Assembly: GCF_945906775.1 (NCBI RefSeq)
Contig: NZ_CAMDRE010000002.1
Location: forward strand, 1-64,000
Length of the DNA: 64,000 nt
Source of the DNA: Citrobacter sp. Marseille-Q6884
GTDB lineage: Bacteria; Pseudomonadota; Gammaproteobacteria; Enterobacterales; Enterobacteriaceae
Direction of reading: 5' to 3'
The notes under the pieces are model-generated. The model saw only the letters and a list, made by a program, of their open reading frames with translations, did no database searches and was not told the origin of the DNA. Position 1 is the first letter of the stretch. Each line of letters opens with the position of its first letter. A program made the position numbers and the translations under genes. This document shows, in pieces, positions 7,601 to 16,950 of the stretch.

Positions 7601-7984
7601 ATCAGTAGACGTATTTTCTACGTATTGCTGGCTACCTGACGTTAATGGTGCCGTCGTACTATGGAGATAATAAACGACGTGATTGATAACGAATAATTAT
7701 CTTTATTGGATAGTGGGTAGTCTATGGATGGTTATCTGTCAATAGTGCTTCAGTATTGTATTGGCAGTTTTTCTAATACTGGGTTTTTAAATAGGGTGAT
7801 ATTTTAATAATCATTAAAATCATAGTGATAGGTATTCATGGTGCGATATTAGTCACACTGAACAACAATCTTTTTTACATTTGTTGACAGTCTGACATTG
7901 CGTTTTTCAGACTTGTGATATAATTAGCAACAGTAAAGGGACATAAAAACATTAAATATCAATAAAATAATAACAGGCCGAGAT
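7601..7984. other. 384-base intergenic region ahead of the exopolysaccharide operon
   Basis: AT-rich from about 7670 onward and without a convincing gene. It separates tctE from the exopolysaccharide genes and holds the promoter at 7898-7924. The JUMPstart/ops element (GGCGGTAGCGTG) that precedes RfaH-dependent surface polysaccharide operons was looked for and not found. Confidence 0.7.
7898..7924 (+). promoter_or_regulatory. Candidate extended -10 promoter of the exopolysaccharide operon
   Basis: TATAAT at 7919-7924 is preceded by TGA, giving the extended -10 form TGnTATAAT. The best -35 at a usable distance is weak (TTGCGT at 7898-7903, 15-base spacer); a perfect TTGACA at 7884-7889 is 29 bases away and cannot pair with this -10. 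The start codon is 60 bases downstream. Use of an activator is likely but not shown. Confidence 0.5.
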
Positions 7985-9400
7985 ATGCTAAAAAATTCAC
8001 TAAAGATTAGCAGTCAAGGATATCCAGTATTTATAAAGCTGGTCGATTTTATCGTTATTAATTTAACGTTAATGAGTAGCGCGCATCTGTTAGCAATTGC
8101 GCCGTTTAAGACTGTTGTTATTCTTAGCGTACTCTTTTCCGTACTTTTTCTATTGTTTGCTGAATACACTAAAATGTACCAGCAAAAGATCAAGACTATC
8201 AGTTTACGTAATCAAAAAAGACTGCTTTCCTGTACGCTGCTGGCGATATGTTGTAATGAATGGGTCAGGGTGACGGTGGCCGAGCCTGAGTCACAGGGAT
8301 ACTTAGCGGTACTGGAATCTTCTTTTTTATCAGCCATTGTCTACTGGTATTTTATTCCACTGCCTTTTCTTTATTTTGTGCGTTTTTTAATTTTTAAATT
8401 AACGGCGAAAAAAAACATTCGCGTTGCCATTATTGGGCTTACCGATAATGGTCTGGCAGCAGAAACGGCACTGATGAATGAATATGCCCATATAAAATTA
8501 GAACTGGCTTTTTATGATGAACGCAGTCTATCCCGCTGCGGTGATGTGGTGAATAAGGTTAAAAGTCCCTTTCGCGGCTCGGTGATTAATTTGGTTGAAG
8601 AAGCCAAAATGGGAAGAATGGATGAGATCTACATTGCATTGCCAATGGTCGCGTTACAGCGTATTCGCCATTTTTTGGCAATGATGTCTGATACCACGGT
8701 GGATACCTATATTGTTCCTGATTTTTATACTTACAGTAACAATATGTCTAAGCTGCGCTCCATCCACAACCTGCAGACTATTGGCATCTTCAGTTCGCCG
8801 TTTGAAGGGGCGGGTTCTTTTATCAAGCGTGCGGAAGACCTGATTCTGGGCAGTATCATTATGGTGATGATTTCCTCATTGATGTTAGCGATCGCCATTG
8901 GAATCAAACTTACCTCTCGTGGGCCGGTATTTTTCAAACAGGATCGTTATGGCCTGAGTGGGCAAAAAATTAAGGTCTGGAAGTTTCGCTCTATGCGCGT
9001 TATGGAGAACGCCGATACGGTGATTCAGGCCACAAAGAACGATCCGCGGGTTACCCGCTTCGGCAGTTTTTTGCGCCGCACCTCTCTGGATGAATTGCCG
9101 CAGTTCATTAATGTCTTGCAGGGAAGTATGTCAATTGTTGGCCCAAGACCACATGCGGTTACGCATAATGAGCAGTACCGCCAACAGGTCGAAAATTACA
9201 TGATCCGCCATAAAGTTAAACCCGGTATCACTGGGCTTGCGCAGATTAACGGTTTCCGTGGTGAAATCGATGCGCTCTATAAAATGGAAAAAAGAGTCCA
9301 GTATGATATTGAATATATTCAGAACTGGTCGTTGTGGTTGGACATAAAAATTATTATTAAGACTATTTTCAAAGGATTTGTCGGTAAGAATGCATACTAA
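7985..9400 (+). CDS. Undecaprenyl-phosphate sugar-1-phosphate transferase (WcaJ/polyprenyl glycosylphosphotransferase family)
   Basis: 471 residues. Four N-terminal membrane spans, a central Rossmann-like CoA-binding domain (about 145-265), a fifth hydrophobic hairpin and the C-terminal bacterial sugar transferase domain (about 280-465). Family motifs are present: FFKQDRYG, KVWKFRSMR, LRRTSLDELPQFINVL, VGPRPHA and HKVKPGITGLAQINGFRGE. It should start each repeat unit by moving a sugar phosphate, probably glucose-1-P or galactose-1-P, onto undecaprenyl phosphate at the inner membrane. First gene of the polysaccharide operon; its end overlaps the start of the barrel gene. The sugar cannot be told from sequence. 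Confidence 0.9.
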   Translation: MLKNSLKISSQGYPVFIKLVDFIVINLTLMSSAHLLAIAPFKTVVILSVLFSVLFLLFAEYTKMYQQKIKTISLRNQKRLLSCTLLAICCNEWVRVTVAEPESQGYLAVLESSFLSAIVYWYFIPLPFLYFVRFLIFKLTAKKNIRVAIIGLTDNGLAAETALMNEYAHIKLELAFYDERSLSRCGDVVNKVKSPFRGSVINLVEEAKMGRMDEIYIALPMVALQRIRHFLAMMSDTTVDTYIVPDFYTYSNNMSKLRSIHNLQTIGIFSSPFEGAGSFIKRAEDLILGSIIMVMISSLMLAIAIGIKLTSRGPVFFKQDRYGLSGQKIKVWKFRSMRVMENADTVIQATKNDPRVTRFGSFLRRTSLDELPQFINVLQGSMSIVGPRPHAVTHNEQYRQQVENYMIRHKVKPGITGLAQINGFRGEIDALYKMEKRVQYDIEYIQNWSLWLDIKIIIKTIFKGFVGKNAY

Positions 9401-10676
9401 ATTAATAATTATTACCGGAATTGTGATATCGCAGCCCGCATGGGCTGATTTAACACCGAAATCACACATAGGCTTTGCGGGGATAGACTTCCAGGGCAAG
9501 GTTGCTGTGGATTACGGTTATGATGATAACGTGACTTATCAGCCACATAACAGCGATGCCATCGGTTCTTCGTTCCAGAGTGCCGCGCCTGTGCTGAGTA
9601 TGATCGGTGAACGCGGTCAGGATAAGTATTTGCTGATGTATTCCGGTGATTACCGTAACTACTCCAGTGATTCCGCAGATAATTACGCCGATCATCTTTT
9701 CCGTTTTAACGGTGCCTGGCGCTATGGGCGTATGCACGGTTTAACCCTGAATCTGGAAGATGCGCTTGGGCATGAAGCGCGTGGACGGGATATCACGGAG
9801 GGGTTTCTGCCGGGGCAGTTTCGCCAGTATGGGATAACGTCACCGTTGACGACAAATTTTATCAACAGTGAATTGCGCTATAGCTATGGTGCGCCGGATG
9901 GCCGCGGCAAAGCTGAGCTGGCGCTGTTATACAAAAAACTGACGTTTGGTAATACTCAGGATGTTGAGGATGCCAGTGAGGATTTCTACCATTACATCCA
10001 GCAACAGGAGTGGCATGAAAATAGTCTGGTGGCCGAGATTTTTGACCAATACACATCCAGAACGCGTTTTCGCTATAGTTTTATTACCAACCAGCGTCAT
10101 TATGATAATGATTCAGATAAAGACAGTAATGAATACTATTTGCTTTACGGTCTGAAATCACAGTTGACGGGGAAAACCAACGTCGACATGAATATTTCCT
10201 GGTTGTATAAAACATTTGAAAATGACCCAAACTCACATGATTTTAATGGTCTAAACTGGGATATTCAGGGGGAGTGGAAGCCGTTAAAGCAATCAGTGCT
10301 TACTCTCCATTCCTCGCAGAGCATTAAAGACCCTTCGGAAGTGGGGGGCTATATTTTAGTGACTCAGTATGGGATTTCATACCAACATTTCTGGTTGGGA
10401 GAGCGTTTTTCAACGCTGCTGGACTACTCATATACCACGGAAGATTATAAAAAACAGAACAAGGATCGGCATGATAAAAATGGTGTATTTAGCGTAACCC
10501 TGAGCTATGACTACACGCCGTCTGTGAACTTTGAGATTAAATATCAACTGGATACCCTTAACTCGAATAAGGATACTGACTCGTTTGATATCGGTCCCAA
10601 CGACAATCAGAACGTCATCAGAACGTTGGGTTATGATAATTCTATGATTATGCTTAAAGCTAAGGTTCAGATCTAA
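9390..10676 (+). CDS. Outer-membrane beta-barrel for exopolysaccharide export (VpsM-like)
   Basis: 428 residues with a short signal peptide (MHTKLIIITGIVISQPAWA) followed by alternating polar and aromatic segments typical of transmembrane beta strands (for example LLMYSGDYRNYSS, RFRYSFITNQRHY, VTLSYDYTPSVNFEIKY). It fits the putative outer-membrane barrel family found in polysaccharide loci such as vps of Vibrio. I chose ATG 9390 because it starts a signal peptide; a TTG at 9378 would not. It overlaps the stop of the preceding gene and is followed one base later by the short Wza-like lipoprotein gene. Likely the outer-membrane pore for the polymer; see the finding on export. Confidence 0.75.
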   Translation: MHTKLIIITGIVISQPAWADLTPKSHIGFAGIDFQGKVAVDYGYDDNVTYQPHNSDAIGSSFQSAAPVLSMIGERGQDKYLLMYSGDYRNYSSDSADNYADHLFRFNGAWRYGRMHGLTLNLEDALGHEARGRDITEGFLPGQFRQYGITSPLTTNFINSELRYSYGAPDGRGKAELALLYKKLTFGNTQDVEDASEDFYHYIQQQEWHENSLVAEIFDQYTSRTRFRYSFITNQRHYDNDSDKDSNEYYLLYGLKSQLTGKTNVDMNISWLYKTFENDPNSHDFNGLNWDIQGEWKPLKQSVLTLHSSQSIKDPSEVGGYILVTQYGISYQHFWLGERFSTLLDYSYTTEDYKKQNKDRHDKNGVFSVTLSYDYTPSVNFEIKYQLDTLNSNKDTDSFDIGPNDNQNVIRTLGYDNSMIMLKAKVQI

Positions 10677-10677
10677 A

Positions 10678-11235
10678 ATGAAAATAATAGAACTGTGCGC
10701 GTTTTTGCTATTCAGTGTTCTGTTGGTCGGGTGTACAGCCTCCAGACCAACATTAATGGACGATCCCGCTGATCTTGCGCAGGATTACCGACTCGGGGCG
10801 GGGGATACTGTCAATATCGTTGTTTACGGTGAACCCGAGATGACGATGAAATTCATTGTGGATAAGAGTGGCACAATTAATTTCCCTTATATCGGTGCTC
10901 TGGTATTAAAAGATAAAACACCTGAACAGGTGAATATTGAATTAGCTCAGCGCCTGCGCGATGGTTATATGATTAATCCGATGGTGACAGTGAGCGTCGC
11001 TGAATTCCGTAAATACTTTGTTTCAGGCGAAGTGAAAAGCCCGAATGGGTTCGCTTATGAGCCAGGACTTACCGTTGAGAAGGCCATTGCGCAGGCTGGC
11101 GGATTTACCGATCGTGCTGACCGCAAAGATATCAATATACGCAAAGCGGGTAGCCATCAGCTGCTGGAAAATGTCGATTTAACGCACTCTGTTCGTCCTG
11201 GGGATGTCGTGATTATTGGCGAGGGGTTCTTTTAA
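10678..11235 (+). CDS. Short Wza-like polysaccharide export lipoprotein
   Basis: 185 residues, half the length of E. coli Wza (379). A lipoprotein signal ends in LVGC (Cys19). Then comes the polysaccharide export domain (about 36-115, beginning YRLGAGDTVNIVVYGEPEMT) and one SLBB domain (about 116-180, KYFVSGEVKSPNGF). The second SLBB region and the C-terminal amphipathic helix that forms Wza's own outer-membrane channel are missing, and the gene ends naturally with the next start codon 2 bases away, so this is not a truncation by mutation. It should form a periplasmic ring between the co-polymerase and the barrel protein. Confidence 0.88.
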   Translation: MKIIELCAFLLFSVLLVGCTASRPTLMDDPADLAQDYRLGAGDTVNIVVYGEPEMTMKFIVDKSGTINFPYIGALVLKDKTPEQVNIELAQRLRDGYMINPMVTVSVAEFRKYFVSGEVKSPNGFAYEPGLTVEKAIAQAGGFTDRADRKDINIRKAGSHQLLENVDLTHSVRPGDVVIIGEGFF

Positions 11236-11237
11236 CG

Positions 11238-13367
11238 ATGAAACTATCAATAGTGGAAAACGGCAAGAAACGGGAAAACACCGTGGACTTCTCCCGATTC
11301 GCCAAAGAAATTAAAAAGAACGCCTGGAAAATCGCCCTTACCGGGATTATTGCCGGGGTCGTTGCGTATCCGTTAATCAGCATGATGTCATCAAAGTATG
11401 TTTCGACGGCAACGGTACTGATCAAGGCGCAAGCGGATAATGTTTCGCCGTTTCCACAGGTTGATGGTTTTGATTCAACGCGCAGTGGTTACTATGAAAC
11501 GCAGTATGCGTTGATGCAGTCACGTATCGTGCTGGAGCAAGCCGTACGCGATCTGAAACTGGATGAAAACCCTGACTTTAATGGTGAGAAGGCTGGCGCT
11601 AAAGCGGGGGATAGCCGCCAAAATCAGCAGCAGAGAGTCGATCAAGCGCTGAAGACCCTGTCGAAGCACCTGAGTGTTATCGGCATCAGAACAACGAATC
11701 TGGCGTCCATTTCCTATGAATCCACGTCCCCTGACGAGGCGGCGCAAATTGCTAACGGTGTTGCCCAGGCTTTTATCCATTACACGGTAGATCAAAAACG
11801 CCAGAAAGCGGAGAAAGCGAAAGCGTTAAACGCAGAAAAGATGGCGGAGATACAGGCCTCCATCGTCAAACAAAAAGCGGAAATGGATAATTACCTGAAA
11901 AGCGCGGGGTTATTGACGTTCCGCGGTATTGATGGCTTTGAAACCGAGCAGTTAAGTATCGCCACCAATCGCCTGGCTGATGCGACTCAACGCCGGGTAG
12001 CCGCAGAATCGGTCTATAACGAGGTGAATGGCTCCGGGAAGTCGCTCGCGGATATCATTTCTCAGCCCTCCGTTTCTGACCATGCACAGATTCAGGATTT
12101 ACGCATTGCGCTGATCCAGGCACAACGTACGCTGGCTGAACAGCGTAAGCTGTATGGACCTAAGCACGCGAATATCCTGAAAGCGGAAGCCGATGTTCAG
12201 TCTATTCAGGGGCAAACACAACGCGTCCTTAGCGAGCTGAAAACCGGGTTACGTCAGCAATATCAGGCTGCGCTCGCGGATGAAAAAAATTACCGGGATC
12301 AGGTGGCTCAGCAGAAAGACGTTTTCCAGAATATGTCATCAAAGCGGGATATCTATAACAGTCAAAAACTGGCGTTGGATAAAATGGAAGACCTGTATAA
12401 AACGCTTTATCAGCGAACTCAGGAGCTATCCCTGTCCGGGGTGAATGCCGACGCGGTGTTATATGATCCCGCCGTGCCCGCATTAAAACCGGCCAAGCCA
12501 AATAAATCCTTACTGTGGGTGATGGTTGTTTTGCTGGTGGTGGTGTTCAGCATCATGTATTTCATTGTCAAAGCGGCAATGGACAATTCAATCAGCACCC
12601 TGAGTCGTATGAAAAAACGCCTGAATATTGAACCGCTGGGGGAAATACGGCGTTTTAATGGGATTGAGGGGCGATCGCAAATTCGGGATCTGATTCTGAA
12701 GAATCCGCTAAATGCCGACGTTGTTCACGGCATTCGTACCCGGATAATGCTCGATACCCGCTTATTGCAGACGGTGGTGATCGCCTCGACAGAGCACGGC
12801 GAGGGGCGCTCTCTGTTGGCCAGTCTGCTGGCAAATTCATTCAGCTTTGATCAGAAAACGCTGCTCATTGATGCGGACTTCTTTAATCACGACGGGCTCT
12901 CTTCTGAGTTTGCAACCCCAGCCTCTGCTGGTGTAGCCGAATTGCTACGTGGTGAGGCGGTGCTGGAAAACGTGCGGCTTAACATAAAGGAGAATCTCGA
13001 CTTTATCCCTCACGGTAAAGCGACGATCTCTTCGTTGCTGATGCTCTCCTCGGAACATGTTGAACCGCTGATGCGCGAGCTCAGATCGCAGTATCAACGC
13101 ATTATTATTGATGTTGCGGCCGTGAAACAGAGTCAGGATATTCAACTGATCAAGCGCGTTGTGGATGGGGCGGTATTCGTTGTTAACGCCGGGGCAGGGG
13201 CTGCTGATGCCATTGCCAGCGCACTGGATAAGCTCGAAGAGCATCAGGGCGTTGTGATTGGGGCTGTGCTGAACAAGGTCGAGGAGAAAAACCTGGAAAC
13301 GCAAGAGGGGCTGCGTTCACTGAACTTCAATACTGACCAACTGATGACCACGCCAGGTCGCCTATGA
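11238..13367 (+). CDS. Polysaccharide co-polymerase, Wzc/GumC-like, with degenerate kinase domain
   Basis: 709 residues. A Wzz-type domain with a first membrane span near residues 34-55, a long periplasmic coiled-coil region, a second span near 430-450 and a C-terminal cytoplasmic ATPase-like domain. It controls chain length and links inner-membrane assembly to export. The kinase core is eroded: the P-loop reads ASTEHGEGRSLL, so the catalytic Lys of GKS/T is Arg524 and the next Ser/Thr is Leu526; Walker A' is LLIDADFF (542-549); the Walker B region reads IIIDVAAV, without the usual PP; and the C-terminus (TDQLMTTPGRL) has no tyrosine cluster. Autophosphorylation as in Wzc is therefore unlikely. 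Overlaps the flippase gene by 4 bases. Confidence 0.88.
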   Translation: MKLSIVENGKKRENTVDFSRFAKEIKKNAWKIALTGIIAGVVAYPLISMMSSKYVSTATVLIKAQADNVSPFPQVDGFDSTRSGYYETQYALMQSRIVLEQAVRDLKLDENPDFNGEKAGAKAGDSRQNQQQRVDQALKTLSKHLSVIGIRTTNLASISYESTSPDEAAQIANGVAQAFIHYTVDQKRQKAEKAKALNAEKMAEIQASIVKQKAEMDNYLKSAGLLTFRGIDGFETEQLSIATNRLADATQRRVAAESVYNEVNGSGKSLADIISQPSVSDHAQIQDLRIALIQAQRTLAEQRKLYGPKHANILKAEADVQSIQGQTQRVLSELKTGLRQQYQAALADEKNYRDQVAQQKDVFQNMSSKRDIYNSQKLALDKMEDLYKTLYQRTQELSLSGVNADAVLYDPAVPALKPAKPNKSLLWVMVVLLVVVFSIMYFIVKAAMDNSISTLSRMKKRLNIEPLGEIRRFNGIEGRSQIRDLILKNPLNADVVHGIRTRIMLDTRLLQTVVIASTEHGEGRSLLASLLANSFSFDQKTLLIDADFFNHDGLSSEFATPASAGVAELLRGEAVLENVRLNIKENLDFIPHGKATISSLLMLSSEHVEPLMRELRSQYQRIIIDVAAVKQSQDIQLIKRVVDGAVFVVNAGAGAADAIASALDKLEEHQGVVIGAVLNKVEEKNLETQEGLRSLNFNTDQLMTTPGRL

Positions 13368-14575
13368 GTCTGCTGAAGAGCGCCTCCACGATAGCCGGCT
13401 CCTCCGTCATTTCGCAACTGATTGGCGCGCTGTCTATCTGGTTGATTTCGCACAAGTACGATATGGCTGAAGTGGGGCTTTATGCGCTCAACTACAGCAT
13501 TGCCGTGGTGGGCGCTCAGGTATGTACTTTTGCTTCACAGCTGCTCATTCCGAAACAGCAGGATGAGGATCTGGCGCAAAATGTGGTGTTTTGTCTGCTG
13601 CAAAGTACGGTGATTGCACTGCCGTACGCCGTTCTGACGGCGTGGTTATTTCATCAGAATGTGCTGTTTCTTTATTTACTGTCGCTTTCAAATGCCTGGG
13701 TTTTGATCTCGGAAAATTTATCGCTGCGAACGGCAAACTTTGCTTTTCTGATATTTCAGCGTATTTCGGTCTCTGTCGTGGTGGTTCTTTCGGTACTGCT
13801 GACGCACCATGTTCAGATGTTTTATTGGTCGTGGGCATGCGCGATGATGTTGCTGACCACGAGCTGTATTTTGCATTCGTTTGATATTCGTTCGGTAACG
13901 GCACACCATTTGCGTCCGGGCAGCAATCTGCAATTTTTTAAACAGCATGTTCATCACATCACCAAAGTCGGCAGTGCGGAAGTGTTAGCGATGGCAAGCA
14001 GCAACTTGCCGATTATGCTGATTAACTTCTGGTTCTCGGCGCTGACGGCAGGCTATTTTTCCGTCGTGAGTCGATTCTGTCTGGCACCGGTTGTGATCAT
14101 CGGTAACGCGGTGCGCAATACCATTTTTTCAAAATGGTCTATCGACTTCAGAAATAATACCTTCAATTATCAAGAGTATACGAAGGTACGCATGTTGTTG
14201 TTGGTGCTTGGGGTTATCTGTACCTTAGGGGTCTTTATTTTCTATCCGATCGTGATGCGTCTGGGGTTTAGCGAAGACTGGATCAATTCTATTCAGACTT
14301 CACGTTACATGCTGCCCTATTTATTCCCGGCGCTGGCGATCAGCCCATTGACGGTAGTGGAACTCATTTTTGGCTCCCACCGCTATTTTCTACGTATCCA
14401 GCTTGAGCAATTGGCCATTGTGCTTATCGCTTTTGTGGTCACGCCGTATTTTTATAATGACTATGCGACATCCGTAATATTGTTTTCCTCACTGACCTTT
14501 ATTCGCTACGCCTTCATTTATGTGAAAATGAATAAGCGTGCGAATCTGCTGAAAAACAAGCCGGTGATACTATGA
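13364..14575 (+). CDS. Polysaccharide repeat-unit flippase (Wzx-like)
   Basis: 403 residues, nearly all hydrophobic, with about 12 membrane spans and a basic end (KMNKRANLLKNK). The opening LLKSASTIAGSSVISQLIGALSIWLIS is typical of the MOP/oligosaccharide flippase families, which turn lipid-linked repeat units to the periplasmic face. It overlaps the genes on both sides by 4 bases (ATGA type), so the operon is translationally coupled here. Flippases vary too much to read substrate from sequence. Confidence 0.8.
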   Translation: MSLLKSASTIAGSSVISQLIGALSIWLISHKYDMAEVGLYALNYSIAVVGAQVCTFASQLLIPKQQDEDLAQNVVFCLLQSTVIALPYAVLTAWLFHQNVLFLYLLSLSNAWVLISENLSLRTANFAFLIFQRISVSVVVVLSVLLTHHVQMFYWSWACAMMLLTTSCILHSFDIRSVTAHHLRPGSNLQFFKQHVHHITKVGSAEVLAMASSNLPIMLINFWFSALTAGYFSVVSRFCLAPVVIIGNAVRNTIFSKWSIDFRNNTFNYQEYTKVRMLLLVLGVICTLGVFIFYPIVMRLGFSEDWINSIQTSRYMLPYLFPALAISPLTVVELIFGSHRYFLRIQLEQLAIVLIAFVVTPYFYNDYATSVILFSSLTFIRYAFIYVKMNKRANLLKNKPVIL

Positions 14576-15942
14576 CGCTGAATACCGGATATTATTTACA
14601 GGTTTATGCCTTTATTACGCTGATTGTCTGTGGCCTGGTACAATACTTCACCGGCGTGCAGTCAGTGCTGTGGCTCCCCTTTTTCCTGACCCTGGCGATG
14701 CTCGTACTGTTGGTCATGCAGACGCGGGATGGCTCGCTGCATTTAGATGCACAGGAAACGATAGTGCTTGCGCTGTATCTCTCTTTCCTGGTGCTGGCGG
14801 GGACATCGACCCTGCTTCAGGGCGGGATCACCGTTGCTATCGTGGCGTTTAAAAACGAAATCGCGCTGTCGCTGGTGATGATCTGTTTGTTGCTGGGATT
14901 TTGCCGGGAGTCGCAGATTTATCGGGTCACTCGCTATCTGTACTGGGTGTTTTACGCACAAATCCCGGTGATGATTTATCAGGTTGTCATGGTGCTCCCC
15001 CAGCGTGTGGCCTTGCGCGGTGAAGATGAAAAATGGGACTCCGTGGTAGGCACGTTCGGCGGCGATCCCATGGGGGGCGGTAACACCGCAGCCATGGGGC
15101 TATTTTGCTTGTTGATTATGTTGCTTAAACTCTCGGAATATAAGCACGGGTTAACGACGTTTAAATCACTGGCGCTGCACATTATCATCGGGATTGGGCT
15201 GTGTATCATTGGTGAAGTGAAGTTCGTTATTCTGCTTTCACCAATATTCCTGGCCTGGGTGTGGATAACGCCGAGCTACGTCAAAGATGTCAGTAAGGTC
15301 AATCTGAAGACGTTATTGGTGATAGTGGCAGGAATGCTGCTGCTGATTGGCGTATCGATCGTCATTCTGGCTTATTATTATTCCACCGCGTTTGGCGGCG
15401 ATGCACAGAAAAGCGCGTTAAGCATCTTCATTGATTCATTAAGTTATATCTTTGACCCTAACTACATCATGTCTACCGGAGAGTTAGGGCGTTTTACGAC
15501 CTTTCTGTTCTGGCTCAAAAATAACGATTTGTGGGGACTTTCAGGAACGTTATTTGGCTATGGGTTAAATGCCACGAACAGCGGGAGTTCGGTGTCACCG
15601 GGATTTTTGAATATTGTTTATAACTTAATTCTGGATTCCACTGCGCTGAGTATGCTGCTGTGGGAAGTGGGCGTTATCGGCACGCTGCTGTTTATCAGTT
15701 TGTTTATTTATATTCTGAAAGTGTGTCAGCCAAAACCCTTACTGACGCTTGAACAACTGGACAAAAACGATCTTCAGTTGTTGAGCTTTGCCCCGGCGTT
15801 TAATGCTTTTGCTATCAGTTGTTTAATTAGCTTGCCTTACAGCCAGATATTGATGATCACGCCGATGTTACAGTTCCTGTTCTATCTGGCTCTGGGGTCA
15901 AGCTTAGTGATTCGCCGAACGGTTCTTCGCTGCGCAGGGTAA
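14572..15942 (+). CDS. Polysaccharide polymerase (Wzy-like)
   Basis: 456 residues with about 12 membrane spans and a larger loop around residues 140-175 (QRVALRGEDEKWDSVVGTFGGDPMGGGN), plus a second polar region near 300-350 rich in Gly, Ser and Asn. This is the layout of O-antigen/exopolysaccharide polymerases that join repeat units in the periplasm. Position between the flippase and the glycosyltransferases supports the call. No strict motif exists for the family, so the call rests on topology and context. Confidence 0.75.
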   Translation: MTLNTGYYLQVYAFITLIVCGLVQYFTGVQSVLWLPFFLTLAMLVLLVMQTRDGSLHLDAQETIVLALYLSFLVLAGTSTLLQGGITVAIVAFKNEIALSLVMICLLLGFCRESQIYRVTRYLYWVFYAQIPVMIYQVVMVLPQRVALRGEDEKWDSVVGTFGGDPMGGGNTAAMGLFCLLIMLLKLSEYKHGLTTFKSLALHIIIGIGLCIIGEVKFVILLSPIFLAWVWITPSYVKDVSKVNLKTLLVIVAGMLLLIGVSIVILAYYYSTAFGGDAQKSALSIFIDSLSYIFDPNYIMSTGELGRFTTFLFWLKNNDLWGLSGTLFGYGLNATNSGSSVSPGFLNIVYNLILDSTALSMLLWEVGVIGTLLFISLFIYILKVCQPKPLLTLEQLDKNDLQLLSFAPAFNAFAISCLISLPYSQILMITPMLQFLFYLALGSSLVIRRTVLRCAG

Positions 15943-15946
15943 TGAT

Positions 15947-16936
15947 ATGGACAATAAACCATTTATTTCAGTGAGTATTAAGACCCTCAACGAAGCAAAA
16001 GGTATTGAGAAAACGATCGACAGCATCCGGCGGCAGCTGGTGGGTTATCCGCATAAAATCATTGTTGCGGATAGCTTGTCGACGGATAGCACCCAACAAC
16101 TGGCGGTCAATAAAGGCGTGACGGTGGTGTCATTAACCGATCCTGGCGATCGCTGCTGCGGGGTGGGGCATCAGCTTGGTTACCTTTATAGCGAAGGCGA
16201 CTATCTGCTGCTGATGGACGGGGATATGGAGCTGGAAGAGGGATTTGTGGATCAGGCCGTCGCGTTTTTGCAGGCAGAGCCGGAATATGCGGGTGTTGCG
16301 GGAACGGTAGCGATGGATGAGGCCGTAAACTATGAGTTTAAATCCCGTAAGCAGCGAATTAATCAGATCTATCCCGTTGGCGATTGCGATCATTTAGGCG
16401 GCGGTGGATTGTATCGTCGCGCAGCAATTGAAAAAATAGGTTATCTCACCAACCGTAATTTGCATGCTTATGAAGAGGCCGAACTGGGTCTGCGTTTAGG
16501 TAATGCGGGTTATAAATTACGTCGTCTGAATATTCCGTATTTTTTCCACACGTCGCATACCTTACCGACATTTAAAATGCTGAGGCATCGCTGGAAAACA
16601 CGGTATTACCAGGCGCCGGGTGAGCTTTTACGCTGTAGCTGGGGGAAACCCTGGTTTATGGGGGCGCTCAATATGGTCAGAAATGAGGCCGTATTTGCTC
16701 TCTACCTTATTGTGTTATTTGCTGCGCTGTTCACCTTTAATCGCGACGTAGTGGCGATAGCCTTTCTGCCATTACTGGCATTTGCGCTGTTGAAGATCGT
16801 GAAAAACCGCTCGCTGACCGATGGGTTGCAAAGCGTTATCAATTTAGTAGTTCGTTCAGTGGGATTGCTCAAAGGCTGCATTTATCCGGTTCGCGATCCG
16901 CTGACTCCGCCCAACAGTAAAATCATTCATGAATAA
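15947..16936 (+). CDS. Family 2 glycosyltransferase
   Basis: 329 residues. GT-A fold: SVSIKTLNEAKGIEKTIDSI at the N-terminus, the nucleotide-sugar aspartate region VADSLSTDSTQQ, and the metal-binding DGD motif in LLLMDGDMELEEGF. A C-terminal hydrophobic pair of segments (about 240-285) should hold it at the inner membrane. It adds one sugar to the lipid-linked repeat unit. Start supported by position 4 bases after the polymerase gene. Donor and acceptor unknown. Confidence 0.85.
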   Translation: MDNKPFISVSIKTLNEAKGIEKTIDSIRRQLVGYPHKIIVADSLSTDSTQQLAVNKGVTVVSLTDPGDRCCGVGHQLGYLYSEGDYLLLMDGDMELEEGFVDQAVAFLQAEPEYAGVAGTVAMDEAVNYEFKSRKQRINQIYPVGDCDHLGGGGLYRRAAIEKIGYLTNRNLHAYEEAELGLRLGNAGYKLRRLNIPYFFHTSHTLPTFKMLRHRWKTRYYQAPGELLRCSWGKPWFMGALNMVRNEAVFALYLIVLFAALFTFNRDVVAIAFLPLLAFALLKIVKNRSLTDGLQSVINLVVRSVGLLKGCIYPVRDPLTPPNSKIIHE

Positions 16937-16950
16937 ACAGGGCAGGCGTA

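Noticed and set aside
7884..7889. Perfect TTGACA as -35 for the exopolysaccharide promoter
   Set aside because: It is 29 bases from the TATAAT at 7919 and no other -10 at 16-18 bases was convincing.
7601..7984. JUMPstart/ops element expected before surface polysaccharide genes
   Set aside because: GGCGGTAGCGTG or a near match was not found.
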